Assembly (NCBI GenBank): GCA_037178675.1
Contig: JAYMGJ010000282.1
Coordinates: 1 to 64,000 of the forward strand
DNA: 64,000 nucleotides
Direction of reading: 5' to 3'
DNA from: Scleroderma bovista
Lineage: Eukaryota > Basidiomycota > Agaricomycetes > Boletales > Sclerodermataceae
Shown here piece after piece: positions 22,171 to 33,316 of this stretch. Positions within the stretch are counted from its first letter, which is position 1. The number at the start of each line of letters is the position of its first letter. The notes beneath the pieces are model-generated. The model searched no databases, was not told the DNA's origin, and was given only the letters and a program-made list of their open reading frames with translations. A program made the position numbers and the translations under genes.

Positions 22171-25045
22171 GAGCTTATCGATCGCTTTACAACTGACGAG
22201 ACGGAATACTACTAGTGGCCCATACAGCACGCTCCTGACTGATCTCTTCCATAAGCCTACTAAACATATTGAGAGCGTGACAATACTGATGCCTATCTGA
22301 CTTAAGTATCACTTGCATACCAGAAAATCGACAGAGAACTTCAATCTTGTTTTCCGAGCCCATCATAACAATACAGAGATAGTAAAACCTACTTATCAAA
22401 TACACTCAATCCACCTTTTTGTTCGAGAACTAACAAATGGCAGACTCAGGATCACAAAGCTCAAAAACAGATATCCAATCGAGGACGTACCGTCGTAAGA
22501 ACAGTCCCGTCATCCAGTGTTTCTTTCCTCGGCACGAGCTCATACCCGAACACACGGGGGAGAATGATCCGCCATCCAGCCCAGTACAGCACACCGAAGA
22601 GCAAGACCCCGATGCCAACAAAACAGTACCTAGCAGTGTCGCTCAGTAACGTAGTTCATTAGCTAGACAAGAATGACGTACAAGTAGTATGGTAAGGGTG
22701 GGGTATCACCAACACCATTCGTGGGTGGTAGGAATGGTGCAATCATCACTACAGGATACGTGAGTCCATCGTCACTGAGTTCTGAAATACTCCACTTACG
22801 GAAAACGGCTGCAACTAGATAGAACACAGCGAGAGGCCACCATACTTGGACTGGGTCAGGATTAAGCCCACTTTGAGCGTATGGTGGACCAACCTTTGAA
22901 CGGCTTATGAAGATCTGGCTTCTTCCAGCGTAGCCAGAAAAGTCCCTATTATAACTGAGGTAAAGGAATGTGTGTTGTGTGTATGCAATGACTTACAATA
23001 ACAATGAAAAAGTTGATAATCTGCGTAGGGTACCCTTCAACATCAATGATGAATGGGTATGCAACTGTTATCGGAGGAGCGATGATAACAATAACCTGGG
23101 CACAGCATCAAATGTTGCCATGTAACAAACCGAAAAGACTTACGGAAGGGATCAAATGAACAATCAAACCAGGCAGTGGCGATTTCCCAATCGGCCAGTT
23201 GGATGCCCAGAACTTGTTTCCTAGCGGAAGGGGTATACCCTCTTTTGCCAACTCTGCAAGCGAGAAGATATCAATGAGCTGAGCACACCCAGCATTCCGA
23301 AACAAATTTTACCTTGGTTTACACGAGAAGCGGAAAATGTCTGTTGGACATCTGAAGCAAAGACATCGAGTTAGAGAGTAGTTCTTACAACGGTAATTAC
23401 ACCCTGCATTCATCGGATCAATGTTACGATTGGAAGGCGTCAGATAACGTTAACATACCCCAAGTGCACTTTAAGCCAAGAAATTGGGAAAGGTCAGTTG
23501 CATGCTTAACAGCGCAGCGGTAGGAACACAGGTAGCAAGTGGACATACCTCAATGCGACGAAAACAGCCAATGCACGCTCTGTGGTCGTTCCAAACACAT
23601 TCTTGAAGAAGAGAGCAGCAACAGTGACCCCCGAGTGCTCGATCTCAGTCTGTTGGCGCATGCCCATCATCGAAAATGTCAAGCATAGTGTTCAAAAACC
23701 ACGAGCTTACCTTGGTAGCCGCAGCAAAGTACGAAATATTCGCAAGGATATACAACACAGAACAGATACCAAGGCCGAGTGGACCTGCAATTTTGAGGGT
23801 GCGCACCGGATTACGGACATTGTTAAGGACATAATTGACATTAGTCCAGCCAGCATAGGAGAAAAGTACTTTGAACATCGCTGTAGCATACTGTCGGTCG
23901 TCACTGATCAGTATTGAAAGAGACTTGCAACCTGGATCAGTAACGCACGTCGTTGCCACTGTGCGAGCTTCCTCCGAACGCATCACGAAAATTGGCATAT
24001 GGGTCCTTGACGCTGGTTTTTCCAGATAAGACAACCCAGCCAGATATAACGACAAGTAAAAGAATCATTATTTTGAAGATTGTGAGCAACTGTTTTAGAA
24101 TTAGCTCATATGCGAAAAGTGTGAAGTGATCTTTACGTTCATCACGTATACACCAGTGCGGGGCGCCAAACCGTGGAGAAGGGTAACGGAAAAGATGACT
24201 AGAAGGGTAAATTTTGGAACGCAATGACATTGTTGAAAAAAAAAAAGTGAGATGATTGACCTTACCCCCAAGGGCGATGCCACGTTCTGACCAAGTCGTT
24301 GTGGTCTTGCCTGCTGCGACGAGTATGCTATGACAAAGTTAGAAATCCAACTGTCCGGTTGTATTCCCGATACCAACATACTTGCTTGCAAATACCTAGT
24401 AGCACAAAGACAGGTCAATAACGTGCCAATAACCCACATCCGGTACATACGATACACCCATTCGCAGTGAACCCAAGCAGAATGGCGTTCATTGCGAAAA
24501 TGACAGTAACAAGGTACTTCGGCTTCGTGTACACTGCCTCCAGATAGACCTTCTCGCCTCCACTGCGAGGAAACATGGTCCCAAATTCGAGCCAGATGAA
24601 CAGGCCACAAAAGGAGAGTATGAAACCAAGTACCCAGAGCATTAGTGATGCACCGACGGAGCCAGTACTGGAAAGGATAGACGACGGCGTAGAGAATATG
24701 CCAGTTCCAATGATACGTCCTACGATGAGTAGTGTACATGAGAACACACCAAGATGTCTGCCGAGACCACCGGCTGAGCCTGTATGAATGCCGACATCAG
24801 CGCACCGATATTTACTGTTTACGTGAATGCAGAAGTCTACCTTCTTCGAGAGACAAACCTCCTGGACTCTCACCAGTTGCTGGGTTGATCGCCACTGCAC
24901 CGGGATGGTTGAAACCCTCTTTCACCGATGCACCGCCGTTGACTGGCACTTGCCCCTTCATATCACGATTGGCCTTGGAAAAACATGACCGGATAGATGT
25001 CATGGCAGAAGTGAGAAGGAGAACGCAGTCAGCCAAGTCCGAAAA
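22171..25045 (-). repeat. Left arm of inverted duplication
   Basis: About 2.9 kb that matches the right arm (27670-31715) in opposite orientation. The match covers the whole permease gene, introns included, plus ~230 bases beyond its stop. Similarity starts near gcttatcgatc at the outer edge and fades just before the permease start at the inner edge. Confidence 0.85.
22406..25003 (-). CDS. High-affinity methionine permease (MUP1-like), copy 1
   Basis: Multi-exon gene whose exons align one to one with copy 2 at 27715-30308, from MTSI at 25003 to the SNKKVD stop at 22406. The product is a 12-segment-type amino-acid permease of the LAT group in the APC superfamily, resembling fungal MUP1-type methionine permeases, which import methionine across the plasma membrane with protons. 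Diagnostic parts: GRIIGTGIFSTPSSIL in the first membrane helix, FIWLEFGTMFPRSGGEK after the second, and VFGYELVPRKE near the C-terminus. I checked the exons through the middle of the gene and saw no stop or frameshift. It is transcribed away from copy 2. Start is set by alignment with copy 2, where the N-terminus is conserved. Confidence 0.8.
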
Positions 25046-25588
25046 GGCGTACGGGGCGTTTGGGTCACCATCTTAATTTATCGGCTGCTACTCGCTTCGA
25101 GGGATATTATCCTTCCAAGGATAGTACATACTACCACCAGAGCAGCATCTGAACATGCAACAATTAAAGCAGGACGGCCGTTTGATAGTCTCGAATCCAC
25201 ATGTAGGAGCACGGCAGTGGCAGGTACTGATAAAATGATTTTGCCCTATTCTGCGATTTCTCCAATTGCCACCATTCAGTGCCTCAGGAGGTTATTGTTT
25301 GGCTGTATTTGGCAGACCCTCACTTCGATACCTGACGGGACGAGAGCCGTTCCTTCTCAACCCCCGTAACGACCCAATTCATAGACTTTTGGGATTTCCG
25401 TTGATATGAATTAATTATGAGGTAGTTTACTGTAGTAGTCCCCCCGTGTTACATCCATAGCCGTGGATTACTACATACACAATTCCCCGCAAGGAAGGAG
25501 TCCCCCGTAGCAGTCCGGTTGTGCAGATATTTATCGCACTGGATACCAAGTAGAAAAGAAATGCGTCTGTTACGGCTGTCGAAAAGGG
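25046..25588. other. Spacer between permease copy 1 and central DUF6699 gene
   Basis: About 540 bases with no open frame of note. It probably contains the copy-1 promoter and the 3' end of the DUF6699 transcript; I see no clear TATA box or repeat. Confidence 0.5.
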
Positions 25589-26715
25589 TTATGGTGGGCC
25601 CACGAACATCAGCCATGTATTGTCCTTCCGCGGAGAAGGTTCCAATCCTCGAAACATGACTTTATCCCCCATATAATCAATGCGGCGTAGTCCATCTCCG
25701 CGACCCGGAATATTGTTTGGCTGAGTCCAGTCAAGCGGTTCATGAACTCTCTTGTGGTATGTACGCGCTGCGAGGTCCCGTCGACGGCCTGACCAACTAT
25801 CGTACTCATCCGGTCTGATGTGTTCTTGAAAGTGCCTCCAGATTGTTTCGAAGACGTCACCGCATGTGATGCCGCGCATGTTATGCACCAGTATAGAATG
25901 CGAAAAAGTCGGTGCGGGGTCGTCCGCGATGTCTGCGATATGCATCCGGGTCACGAGTGGGTGGGTAGCCGGCTGTGCAAGGTCTTGTTCACTGAGCGGG
26001 ATCGGGTTGGGGCGGCCAGCCATCCACATGATGCCTGTGGGAGGGCGGCCGATGTCAAAACAGAAAGGCATCTGCCCCGTATACGTATGTTGCAGGAGTG
26101 GGTGCAATTGGGGATTTCCGAGAGAGGGTTCTGGTGGTCGAAGCACAAGGGAATTCCGAAGGTACCCTGTGGGTGATTGTCGTGTGGCGTCAATTGATAT
26201 TGGAGGGATAAGGTCTGAATAGGGACGTATTAAAAATGGCGTCGATGGGGTGGTCGCCGAACACACCTGAATCGTATCTTCGTACGATATTTGTAGTAGG
26301 GGGGTGGCCAACTTTGAAATTGTTCCCTCTCCACATTTCGCCAGGGATGAACGGAAGTGTGTGACTTCCCCTGATCCTTTTCACTTTCCGGAAATCATCG
26401 TCGACTGTGTGCCAAGAATGACATCAATAACGGTCCTGCGCACCAGGTGAAGCAAACCGCCATACAAAATAGATTCTTGAAGGACCGCCACAAGTTGGAA
26501 TACTTCTCTTGACGTTTCTCAGATCTGATTTGCTTCTCTACCAGTTGTTCGTGATGTATCCTTCTGTCTCTCTCTTCTGGAGACTCGTCGTGAAGTAGAG
26601 ATTTATCCCAAGGGAATCCGTCAAACTTTGGGGTATAAAAGGTCGCGATCGGCGTTGCTCCATCCCATCGCGCTCCAGACGGACCGTCACGAGGCCACGG
26701 TATTAAAGCATCCAT
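25589..26715 (-). CDS. DUF6699-domain protein, divergent copy
   Basis: Proposed two exons on the minus strand, 26715-26466 and 26370-25589, 343 residues. The ATG at 26715 starts MDALIPWPRDG; the N-terminal exon is charged (a run of Glu/Arg near residues 44-70) and contains SNLWRSFKNLF, echoing SFSNFWGNISNF of the tandem copies. The C-terminal exon holds the DUF6699 core: HPLLQHTYTG, QPATHPLVTRMHI, ITCGDVFETIW, RTYHKRV, LRRIDYMGDKVMFRGL. Exon 2 has no usable ATG before the domain, which is why a 5' exon is proposed. The 95-bp intron (GT at 26465, AG at 26371) is longer than most here, so this junction is less certain than the domain call. The gene sits in the spacer of the inverted duplication. 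Confidence 0.65.
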
Positions 26716-27669
26716 GATTGAAGCGAGGATACGAGTCAGGTGGAGGCTGCAACTTATGACAAGGGAAGGCTCTTGGAATTGAAGGGGGATATGGTTTGTT
26801 ATATGTACGTTCTGCAGGATCTGCCGCCTACAAAGCTCCCGCCACCGCCAATGTAGTACAAACTGGGACTTGTCAACAGCAGCATTACTGGTCTTGCGTC
26901 GCCTCAAGCACAGGATTCAGGGACGAACAATAGCCATTATACCTGCTTGGTTGGAATCAGTGCAATCCTTCAATATCGTTCTCACCTCTAAGTTTGCGTG
27001 ATAGTGACTTGAATAATTGTATCACAAAAACTCTCTTCTACGATGAAAGGCCGCCTGAAGTAAAGTAGGAGGTTACTAGTCTCCAAAAGCCAAAGTCGAG
27101 GAGGTTGCCATGCGACCCATGAGTATACAAAGTGACTCACGGTGTTGTTCTTTGTAGGTCACTGACAGCCAAGGAGGCTGTTACCTTGACAGTTGCTTGC
27201 CAATAATTTGGACAGAGGTTGGGAAACCTGTCCAGACGGGTCACCGTGACGTACTACAGGACATATCCGCGTGAAAGAGCAACTGTCTTCAACCAACACG
27301 ATGGTTTGTGTTTTCACAACTCACATTTCACTGATTCCGCTCTGGGTATGAGATTCCCTCTTAGTAGGTGCATTCGTTTCGGCCGCCACTGGATGGGTGT
27401 ATTCTTCTTGTAGAGTCAGATATTGATGGCTTTCCACGCTCAGCGCCATCCTGTTCAACGTGCTGTGGTGGTACTAATACTATCCTTGGAATGCGACATC
27501 GTACCTCATCGTACCAATAAGCTCCGAAGCGAGTAGCAGCCGCGATGAATCATAATAAATTCAGACGGTGACCCAGCTCCCTAATGCCGGGTGCCCCACC
27601 ACGCAACCTGGCGTCATCCAATCGCCAACTCTGCTCAGGACATATATCTGCGTCTTCTGTCCCTAGATA
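26716..27669. other. Spacer between central DUF6699 gene and permease copy 2
   Basis: About 950 bases, AT-rich in parts, with only short frames. Likely holds the promoter regions of two divergent genes. Nothing conserved with the other side of the spacer was recognised. Confidence 0.5.
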
Positions 27670-27714
27670 CACGCTCTTCCGAACTTCGCTGACTGCGCTC
27701 TCACTTCCAGTGCC

Positions 27715-30308
27715 ATGACATCTATCTGGCCATGTTTTTCCAAGGGCAATCATAGTGATATGAACGAACGAGTGCCAGTCAACAACGGTACACCTGTGGA
27801 AGAGAGTTTCAACCATCCCGGTGCAGGAGAGATCAGCCCAGAAAGTGGTGAGAGCCCAGGGGGCTTGTCTCTAGAAGAAGGTAGACTTCGCGATTCTGCA
27901 TTCATGTAAACAGTAAATGATATCGGTGGCATTCCTACAGGCTCAGCCGGTGGTCTCGGCAGACATCTTGGTGTGTTCTCATGTACACTACTCATCGTAG
28001 GGCGTATCATTGGAACTGGTATATTCTCTACGCCATCGTCTATCCTCTCCGGTACCGGCTCCGTCGGTGCATCACTAATGCTCTGGGTACTTGGTTTCAT
28101 ACTCTCCTTTTGTGGCCTGTTCATCTGGCTCGAATTTGGGACCATGTTTCCTCGCAGTGGAGGCGAGAAGGTCTATCTGGAGGCAGTGTACACGAAGCCG
28201 AAGTACCTTGTTACTGTCATTTTCGCAATGAACGCCATTCTGCTTGGGTTCACTGCGAATGGGTGTATCGTATGTACCGGATGTGGGTTATTGGCATGTT
28301 ATTGACCTGTCTTTGTGCTACTAGGTATTTGCAAGCAAGTACGTTGGCATCGGGAATACAACCGGGGAGTTGGGTTTCTAACTTTGTCATAGCATACTCG
28401 TCGCAGCAGGCAAGACTGCAACGACTTGGTCAGAACGCGGCATCGCTCTCGGGGGTAAGGACAATCATCTCACTTAAAAATGGCATCGTGCTGCAATATT
28501 TACCTTTCTAGTCATCTTTTTCGTTACCCTTCTCCATGGTTTGACGCCCCGCACTGGTGTATATGTGATGAACGTAAAGACTATTTCACACTCTTCGTAT
28601 ACGAGCTAATCCTAAAACAGTTTCTCACAATCTTTAAAATAACGATTCTTTTACTTGTCGTTATATCTGGCTGGGTTGTCTTATCTGGAAAAACCAGCGT
28701 CGAGGACCCACATGCCAATTTTCGCGATGCTTTCGGAGGAAGCTCGCACAGTGGCAACGACGTGCGTTACCAATCCAGCTTGCAAGTTGCTTTCAATACC
28801 TGATGTGATGACCGACAGTATGCTACAGCGATGTTCAAAGTATTGAACTCCTATTCTGGCTGGTCTAACGTCAATTATGTCCTTAACAATGTCCGTAATC
28901 CGGTGCGCACCCTCAAAATTGCAGGTCCACTCGGACTTGGTATCTGTTCTGTACTATACATACTTGCAAATATTTCGTACTTTGCTGCGGCTACAAAGGT
29001 AAGCACGTGGTTTTTGTGGGAATACTATGCTTGACATTTATGGTGATGGGCATGCGCCGACAGACTGAGATCGAGCACTCGGGGGTCACTGTCGCTGCTC
29101 TCTTCTTCAAGAACGTGTTTGGAACGACCGCAGAGCGTGCATTGGCTGTTTTCGTCGCGTTGAGGTATGTCCACTTGCTATCTGTGTTCCTACCGCTGCG
29201 TTGTTAAGCATGCAACTGACCCTTCGCAACTTCTTGGCTTAAAGTGCACTCGGGGTACGTTATCGTTATGTGATGCCTTCCAATAGTAACATTGATCCGA
29301 TGCATGCAGGGTGTAATTACCGTTGTAAGAACTACTCTCTAACTCGATGTCTTTGCTTCAGACGTCCAACAGACATTTTCCGCTTCTCGTGTAAATCAAG
29401 GTAAAATTTGTCTCCGAATGCTGAGTGTGGTTAGCTCATTGATATCTTTCGCTTGCAGAGTTGGCAAAAGAGGGTATACCCCTTCCGCTAGGAAACAGGT
29501 TCTGGGCATCCAACTGGCCGACTGGGAAATCGCCACTGCCTGGTTTGATCGTTCATTTGATCCCTTCCGTGAGTCTCTTCGGCTTGTTCCGTGGCAACAT
29601 CTGATGCTGTGCGCAGGTTATTGTTATCATCGCTCCTCCGATGGCAGTTGCATACCCATTCATCCTTGATGTCGAAGGGTACCCTATGCAGATCATCAAC
29701 TTTTTCATCGTCATCGTAAGTCATTGCATACATACGACACACAACCCTTTGCCTCAGTTATAATAGGGACTTTTCTGGCTACGCTGGAAGAAGCCAGAAC
29801 TTCATAGGCCGTTCAAAGGTTGGTCCTCCACATACCCAAAACGGGGTTTGGTGCTGACCCAATCCCAGTATGGTGGCCTCTCGCTGTGTTCTATCTAGTT
29901 GCAGCCGTTTTCCGTGAGTAGTGTTTCAGAACTCAGTGACAATGCACTCACATATCCTGTAGTGATGATTGCACCATACCTACCACCCACGAATGGTGTT
30001 GGTGATACCCCACCCTTACCATACTACTTGTACGTCATTCTTGTCGAGCTAATGAGCTACGTTTGGACTGAGCGACACTGCTAGGTACTGTTTTGTTGGC
30101 ATCGGAGTGTTGCTCTTCGGTATTCTGTACTGGGCTGGATGGCGGATTATTCTCCCCCGTGTTTTCGGGTATGAACTCGTGCCGAGGAAAGAAAGACTAG
30201 ATGACGGGACTGTTCTTACGACGGTACGTCCTCGATTGGATATCTGTTTTTGAGCTTTATGATCCTGAGTCTGTCATTTGTTAGTTCTCGAACAAAAAGG
30301 TGGATTGA
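27715..30308 (+). CDS. High-affinity methionine permease (MUP1-like), copy 2
   Basis: I could read 18 exons: 27715-27880, 27941-28269, 28325-28338, 28393-28454, 28512-28573, 28621-28761, 28819-28998, 29064-29164, 29245-29254, 29310-29324, 29373-29400, 29459-29568, 29617-29715, 29767-29818, 29869-29913, 29963-30029, 30085-30223 and 30285-30308. All introns are GT..AG, several exons are tiny (10, 14, 15 bases), and the total is 548 codons, 547 residues, a normal size for the family. LAT/APC permease of the MUP1 type: TMS1 motif GRIIGTGIFSTPSSIL, then FIWLEFGTMFPRSGGEK, PLPGLIVHLIPS, and a cytosolic tail ending SNKKVD. Expected to sit in the plasma membrane and import methionine. Intact, so both inverted copies may be expressed. 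Confidence 0.88.
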
Positions 30309-30342
30309 GTGTATTTGATAAGTAGGTTTTACTATCCCTGTA

Positions 30343-31257
30343 CTATCGCCTACCAGATACTTGGCCTCCCCAGATACTTGGCCAATTTCTAAAAACCAAA
30401 CTATTTCCCTAGTAATAAATTTTCTGTACAGTCACAATTCATGATAAATGCACTCTTAAACCCCACGAAGTTGAATGACATGAATCCATGAAGTATTCGT
30501 TGAGATAGAAAAAACTGCGTGACGACAAGTAAAAATCACGCTGTGATGGCCATGCCGAGTACAGCCGAAGCGGAGCATGAATTCGAGTGCGACTGAATTC
30601 AAGCTAGGTGCTCAACTTACAATCACGCGTGCTTTTCAAATCACTGTCGAGCCCAAGGACACAACCACGAAGTACTCTCTTGAAGAACATCAAGGCACGA
30701 ATGGCCGAAAATCCCGCTCTCGCTCTGAATCCTCGACTTTCCGCACTGTTTCGAGAAGCCCGCCGTGCAGCAAACGCGCCACAGCCACTCCACTCCAGCC
30801 AATGCAGCACGACACTGAGTCAAACCCAGTGGTCCGAGTCATGCAAGGCCATCAACTATTTATGCTCAACCTTTTGTTCCGAATGGTAGTGAGCAGCCAC
30901 TCCAGTTATTTTCACAGGTGCTTGGTGCCGCACATTGCTCACCCTCCTCCATATGTATCACGAATGGCTCTACCTTCCCACCCACATACCACAGCCTCCT
31001 TATATCTTTGCATCAACCTAATAGTCACTCATTCGATACTGCACATTGATATCTAGCACTGCATTACTTCTTACTGCAGCACAATAATACAAACTGATTT
31101 AAGTTTACTACCTATGCCGAATAGAACATCTGAATTTGACCTCTATCCTAGTGCACTGAGCGGACTTCAAAATTCTAGGATGTGACAATACGTTACTTTC
31201 CGTGACATTTTGTGACGGCCAAGTATCCGGGGAGGCCAAGTATCTGGTAGGCGATAG
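30343..31257. mobile_element. Non-autonomous Tc1/mariner-like element
   Basis: 915 bp flanked by TA on both sides (30341-30342 and 31258-31259). The ends are inverted: ctatcgcctaccagatac at the left and its complement at the right. Each end carries the motif cagatacttggcc (ccggatacttggcc at one place) twice in tandem, the second within ~40 bases of the tip. The left arm of the inverted duplication reads straight through the site (ctgtattg), giving an empty-site control. A TA duplication fits the Tc1/mariner superfamily. The internal frames (e.g. 30577-31056 plus) do not look like a transposase, so it would depend on one in trans. Confidence 0.8.
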
Positions 31258-31266
31258 TATTGTTAC

Positions 31267-31517
31267 TACTTAGAACAAAGCTGTCGGAGATAGCAGGCAC
31301 CTTGTTTACATACATGCCCATGATATATCTCTAAAACTGACCTCCTTGGCACATGCTGGCAATCCGAATGACTGTGCCATAAATTTCTTCGCCTTGCTAA
31401 CAGAGAGCTGGTACACTGGTGAAGTGGTCTGCGAACTACGGCTTTTTCCACAGCGGAGCTCTGTTACAGGCAGTTGCGCGGATGTCATTTTCCACGCGCA
31501 GTGACCTTGTAAACAAG
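31267..31517. other. ~250-bp insertion in right arm of unknown type
   Basis: Left and right arms align on both sides of this stretch (tattgtta before, tgat..ggctcgg after), but only the right arm has it. It contains an inverted pair, caccttgtttaca near 31300 and tgtaaacaaggtg near 31507-31519. Ends and target duplication are unclear; a deletion in the left arm is the alternative. Confidence 0.5.
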
Positions 31518-31670
31518 GTGATGATAGGCTCGGAAAATGAGATTGAAGTTCTCTGTCGGTTTGCTGGTATGCAAGTGATACTCAAATGAGATACCATCAG
31601 TATTGTCACGCTCTCAATATGTTTAGTAGGCTTATGGAAGAGATCGGTCAGGAGCATATTGTATGGGCCA

Positions 31671-32450
31671 CTAGTAGTATTCAGTCTCGTCAGTCGTGAA
31701 GAGATCGATAAGCTGAAATTGTTCAACAATTGTCTCTGACCAAGGCATATCTGCAATAATTAGTATGGCGAACCACATGAAATAAAACAACTCTACCTGT
31801 TTGATGGTGAGCAAAAATAAAACATAACACTTGAATTGGCGAGGGAAAACCACTACAAGGCAGCGGCGAGGGCCCAGGCGGCAAAACAAGCGCACGCGTA
31901 TACTTTGGTGGCACGAGACCGCGTGCAGGCGACGCGAACGGTCCTGGAAATGAAATGGATAGGTCGAATGGCCAAGCGGATATTATTCGAGAAAGCTGAC
32001 AGAGCTCCGGACGCGTGCGTCGAACAGCGCTGAAACAGCCGATATGGGCCATGATGATGGTGCGGACACATACCTGGGCACCGGAGATGCGGGATGCGGC
32101 GCTGAGGTGACAGGCGGCAGCGGGGACCATGCGGACGTGTCGAGCGGGCACAGGGACGCGCCAAGCGTTGAAATCGACGGAATACGGCTGCAAATGCACC
32201 GGATGCGCTGCAAGAAGAAAAAATCGCCAAACTTACCTATTGAGGCAGCGTTCAGATCCATGGTTGAATGTCGCAGACCAGAGGGTGGGTGCCACGAAAA
32301 GTGGAGGCGAGGTGGCAGGTGTGGCAGGTGAGGATGATTGGACTGAATATTCGCCTGCTCGAGGAGATGGAATTTTGGGAATGGCAACTCTGTTTCCTGC
32401 GATCTTCTGACGACCAAAACAGGGATAACAAATATGAACATTCTGCCTGC
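31671..32450 (-). other. Possible remnant of an unknown gene, GC-rich open frames
   Basis: Minus-strand frames ending LIDLFTTDETEYY at 31671 mirror the plus-strand tail ending at 22215. Upstream, the segment AACHLSAASR (near 32110) mirrors PAVCNLNVASR (near 22150), in matching codon phase. This suggests that an unrecognised gene lay beyond the permease in the duplicated block, now diverged. A coherent exon model could not be built; overlapping frames here (e.g. 31983-32441 minus) are GC-rich and cannot be ranked. Confidence 0.35.
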
Positions 32451-33270
32451 CAGTAAGTACCAGAAATCTTATCACAACGAGTTCGGTGACTGAGAGGATG
32501 CAGCGGAGTTGCAAAACACATGCCACTCCCACGAGGCTCAATGTCTTTCTCTTCTAGCCACGATAAATGGTGGAGTTAATTGGAAGATTTAAACTCACAA
32601 TACGCATTTACATCTTGATGGTTTCCAGGAATTTAGGCAAATGACTTGGCCGGTTTTTGCGCATTTGAAGCAACCAGTTCTGGTGATGTCGCCGACCGGG
32701 ATGGATGGCTCACGACGCAGTATGTAATTACATATTTCCCATTGCTTGGAAATGACCACAGGGTGTTCCCATCACACATTTTTTCTTCGTCTTCAATCAT
32801 ATCAATCTGTACGCCCAATCGCTATATCGTTATGGAGAAGCCCTAAACCTTCTTATGTCCCTGCTGCGCATGACCTCGCAGGATCAAATAATGATAAGAA
32901 ATCATTGACATAAGTTGGTGCGTGGCACGCTATCGATGAACGTGAACTAATTCCGACGGTACGACCATGACATGCACAGATGCTGGAGGCACCAAAACAC
33001 AACAAGAAATGTTTTATGTGCTTGATCACCCTGTTCCTGACGATGAAAATAAGACTCAGACTGTGAACACAACGTCCGGTAAAGAACCATACTCATACAT
33101 ATTTGCCTTCTTCAAAGTGCTTCTTCAACTCCAAACTTGTCTTGGGGTATCTCCCTGTAAGGAGTTAAATATCAGATCAACACCGGGACAATGGTACCAG
33201 TAGAAATGAGGTTCTGCCCGCGTGTGTTGGTGCTATTGACTTCCCCCAAACCCGGCCCCTCGTTTCTAGG
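32451..33270. other. Intergenic region before the giant vWA gene
   Basis: Short frames only. AT-rich in the middle. I see nothing beyond the probable promoter region of the gene starting at 33317. Confidence 0.5.
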
Positions 33271-33280
33271 GTATAAGAAA
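33271..33280 (+). promoter_or_regulatory. TATA-like element of the giant vWA gene
   Basis: gtataagaaa, 46 bases before the ATG at 33317. It makes that ATG a better start than the open-frame beginning at 33191, which lies upstream of this element. Confidence 0.45.
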
Positions 33281-33316
33281 CGATGCAGAGTGGATCAGTT
33301 TACTCTAAGCTCTGTC

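Larger units (their letters stand above)
27670..31715 (+). repeat. Right arm of inverted duplication, with two later insertions
   Basis: Inverse of the left arm. Raw length is ~4.0 kb, but it includes a 915-bp transposon with its TA duplication (30341-31259) and a ~250-bp insert near 31267-31517. Without these it is ~2.9 kb, matching the left arm. Confidence 0.85.

Noticed and set aside
33191..33316. Longer N-terminus of the giant vWA gene starting at 33191.
   Set aside because: It would lie upstream of the TATA-like element, and the ATG at 33317 fits better.
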